Source: Sipunculus nudus
Taxonomy: Eukaryota > Annelida > Sipuncula > Golfingiida > Sipunculidae
DNA: 64,000 nucleotides
NCBI GenBank assembly: GCA_026874595.1
Contig: CM049307.1
Coordinates: 73,074,643-73,138,642, forward strand
Direction of reading: 5' to 3'
Part shown: one piece after another, positions 61,862-64,000 of the stretch
Layout of the letters: each line of letters opens with the position of its first letter
Position numbering within the stretch: the first letter of the stretch is position 1
The notes under the pieces: model-generated
What the model saw: only the letters and a program-made list of their open reading frames with translations
The model's database searches: none
Told to the model about the DNA's origin: nothing
Translations under genes and position numbers: made by a program

Positions 61862-62207
61862 TTCCGATATCTGAAGTCTATTAAAAGATAATCCCTTGAA
61901 TTAAGCTTTTATAAAAATAGTGCAGAAAACGCAAAACCCATCGCCCACACATAATTCGTTTTGTTAATATCCAGATGTTTTTACCCACATGTGGCGGGCC
62001 CGCCAAAATAATCCAAACACATTCAACAAGGACATCTGGTGGCAAGTCAGACGAACTAGAGTTTTACAACCACCTTAGACTACATGTTTGTTTTCCCGTT
62101 TGTCAACATTGACGGGTTGATAGTGTTTACTAAAAACTTGTAGATAAACAAGCTGATACATCCGTAACAGAGGCGTTATAAGAACTATCTTTACAGGAAT
62201 TACCTAC
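61862..62207 (+). repeat. dispersed repeat R, copy 4
   Basis: It starts TTCCGATATCTGAAGTCTAT, contains GGGCCCGCCAAAATAATCCA, ACACATTCAACAAGGACATC and GGTGGCAAGTCAGACGAACT, and ends GGCGTTATAAGAACTATC. It is the best full-length match to copies 1 and 2. Confidence 0.75.
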
Positions 62208-62209
62208 AA

Positions 62210-63255
62210 ATATTTATCATTTGAAAGAGAAAGCCAGACATCACATATATTCTACAGCAAAGGTAAGTTAATAACTGACTTTAATCTTCTCCACGGTGCC
62301 ATGCACTTTTCTTCATGTATCCACACGCGTTGAGAAAAGACTAACACGACTATATCATATGATTTTCCAGTGCAGTCGAAGCATTTTCGTCTGTAACTGT
62401 ATCCTTCAATCGAAACTGGGGATAGGATTGTGACAATTGATCAAGAAGTACAAATAATAGGCTTCGGGCAAGAATAGACACATTCAGCAAAATCATTGCT
62501 ATAATGTTTTTGCAAACATGATGTGTCCAAGGATATTTTGCACGCTGCTTTTTAATGTTTTAATAACATTTTCATGAAACCCACTGTTGTCCATTTTTTC
62601 CATTGTTACGAAGCCAGTAAATCATTTTCAAAATCACTATATGCAGTTCTGAGCTAGACTATAAAATCAGCTACACTATAAAATTATATTTGAAATACGT
62701 ATAAAAAATACAGTATTGGTGAGTATAGAGATGTTTTATTTATTTACACATGCAAAAAAGTGATGAAAAAAAAAACAGTTAAAAAACAAGGGAAAACATC
62801 AGTACTAACCTCATTGCTGTACGGCTCATGGTTGTACCACCATCAGTACAAGATAGTACCCAAACGTACCTCATGAACTGCACGTGACAGTCTGGCTAAA
62901 TAACACCGCTCGTCATTCTGACATACCCTCCGTGTAAATATGATTTTCACTTCCCAGTGTAAACTGACGACCACTCAGCCGATACAGCCCGGTCTGACAA
63001 TACACCACAGTCAGTGTCTGATAAGTAGGCGTTTCCTTAGTATTAAAGTGAACATTAATGCCATAATGTCTCGGAAGAACCAACATGTTATTCTTTGACA
63101 GTAATTTGGCAGCTCCATTCTAATGGAATTAAGCATTGCCATAGTTAAATCAAGTATAATTTTCTCTCCGAGTCAGTGAACGCAAATATAATGTCCTTCA
63201 TGTGTTCTGAAAGCTGCCAGAAACGTGTGAGCTGAGCAAAACAACTATATTTCGA
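62210..63255. other. gene-free DNA
   Basis: AT-rich; no conserved frame, RNA gene or transposon end is recognised. Confidence 0.5.
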
Positions 63256-63277
63256 ACAGGACATTTTCTATTTAATA

Positions 63278-63670
63278 CCTCCGCCGTCATTTTACTTTCA
63301 CCGTTGGTTGGTTTGTCTGTCAGCAACGTGTTTCCAATTTTAGGATGATTGGATTTTGCTGAAATATGTGGAACCATGCACCAAGCCTTTGAAATTTCGA
63401 GGTATTCTTGATCACCATAATATCTGTTTGTTTCAACTATGCTTAACATTGCGATACAGGACAGGATGAGGTGTGGGAGGCGCCTTTGTTCTGGAAGACA
63501 TAGCTGATCTTTGATGCAACCAACGAGGCGATTCAAATAAATCGTGGCACACATTTCTCCCGGCCTTGATTCATTTACCAGCGTTAACTAACCATACACC
63601 AAAGTTTGACCAGGACCCTGGTAATATTCCGGATCTTTCTGGCCCAGAATTTTGGTGGAGGTATGAGTTC
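63278..63670. repeat. element bounded by ACCTCCGCC ... GGTGGAGGT
   Basis: The left side is TACCTCCGCC followed by GTTGGTTGGTTTGTCTGTCA and GATTGGATTTTGCTGAAAT. The right side is TTCCGGATCTTTCTGGCCCA followed by TTTTGGTGGAGGTATGAG. These words recall a widespread invertebrate repeat bounded by GGCGGAGGT, and CCGGATC and GGCGGAGG also occur in repeat S. The 118-codon minus frame at 63198-63554 overlaps it and is probably not a gene. Confidence 0.45.
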
Positions 63671-64000
63671 CCGGGTGCTTTCTAATATTTTTTATGCAAT
63701 AAATAAATTTCTTTGTGATCAAGAATTTGATCTCTGTTTATGTAAAAGGTACATTGCTTGGTGGAATCAAAGATCAGAGAGAGGTGTAAATGAATGGCAT
63801 GGGCAGTGGCCTATCGGCGACGGTCATTTATTCCACATGTATAATTGAACATTCGCGGCCACAAGCGCATTTACATCATATTTTAAAATATAGGTGACAC
63901 TGTATTCAGGACGGGGAGGAGAAATGATGTTTAAGCGAGGCAAGACGATGAAACACTTATACGTTTTATACGTCACTGGCACTTGCCAGGCCAGCCATGC

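Noticed and set aside
63198-63554. 118-codon minus frame
   Set aside because: It overlaps the ACCTCCGCC-bounded repeat, has no known domain, and its start and end have no splice or poly(A) support.

Overview
This window looks like invertebrate animal genomic DNA, most likely from a mollusc or another lophotrochozoan. It is AT-rich and intron-rich, crowded with (TA)n and other microsatellites, and has only two supported protein-coding genes in 64 kb. The evidence for an animal is the two multi-exon genes with GT-AG introns (a secreted protease carrying thrombospondin type-1 domains, and a synaptotagmin), a CR1/L2-type LINE remnant, tRNA-derived SINE heads, MITE-like elements, and dispersed repeats ending in GACGGACGG-type text like those I recall from bivalves and gastropods. 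The phylum is an inference; no species is claimed.

Layout. 1-9.2 kb: gene-free, repeat-rich. It holds a GGACCGG-rich element (4086-4850), a 29-bp perfect palindrome beside an AGGTCA inverted repeat (2085-2130), and a small domain at 5911-5982 that folds as a type I hammerhead ribozyme between two (TA)n tracts. 9.2-34.9 kb: a plus-strand serine protease gene with 4 recognised coding exons (10326-10445, 31376-31856, 32349-32476, 34050-34730; 469 aa; all phases join). Its product has a signal peptide, two TSP1 domains, a Pro/Thr-rich linker and a trypsin-like S1 domain. Intron 1 is about 20.9 kb and is a sink for repeats: a 39-bp minisatellite (11.4-13.25 kb), a probable solo LTR (18.7-19.7 kb), a 60-bp repeat and a 26-bp array of CCAAT boxes (23.4-24.3 kb), a 5'-truncated LINE (25.9-26.7 kb) and a TTAA-flanked inverted-repeat element (28.2-28.9 kb).

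38.6-44.8 kb: a minus-strand gene, convergent with the protease, encoding a 432-aa synaptotagmin (3 exons; 44760-43900, 43109-42989, 38917-38601). It has an N-terminal membrane segment and two C2 domains whose calcium-binding aspartates are partly (C2A) or almost wholly (C2B) lost, most like vertebrate synaptotagmin-15. 44.8-64 kb: no gene that I can support. It holds copies of several dispersed repeat families, a tRNA-derived SINE (about 52.25-52.44 kb), a 32-bp satellite with a 256-bp higher-order period (57.0-58.1 kb) and a GC-rich island (60.1-60.55 kb).

The two genes do not form an obvious functional unit: one product is secreted and acts outside the cell, the other is a membrane-trafficking protein. 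The least expected features are the hammerhead ribozyme candidate, the TSP1-TSP1-trypsin architecture and the array of near-consensus NF-Y (CCAAT) sites inside intron 1.
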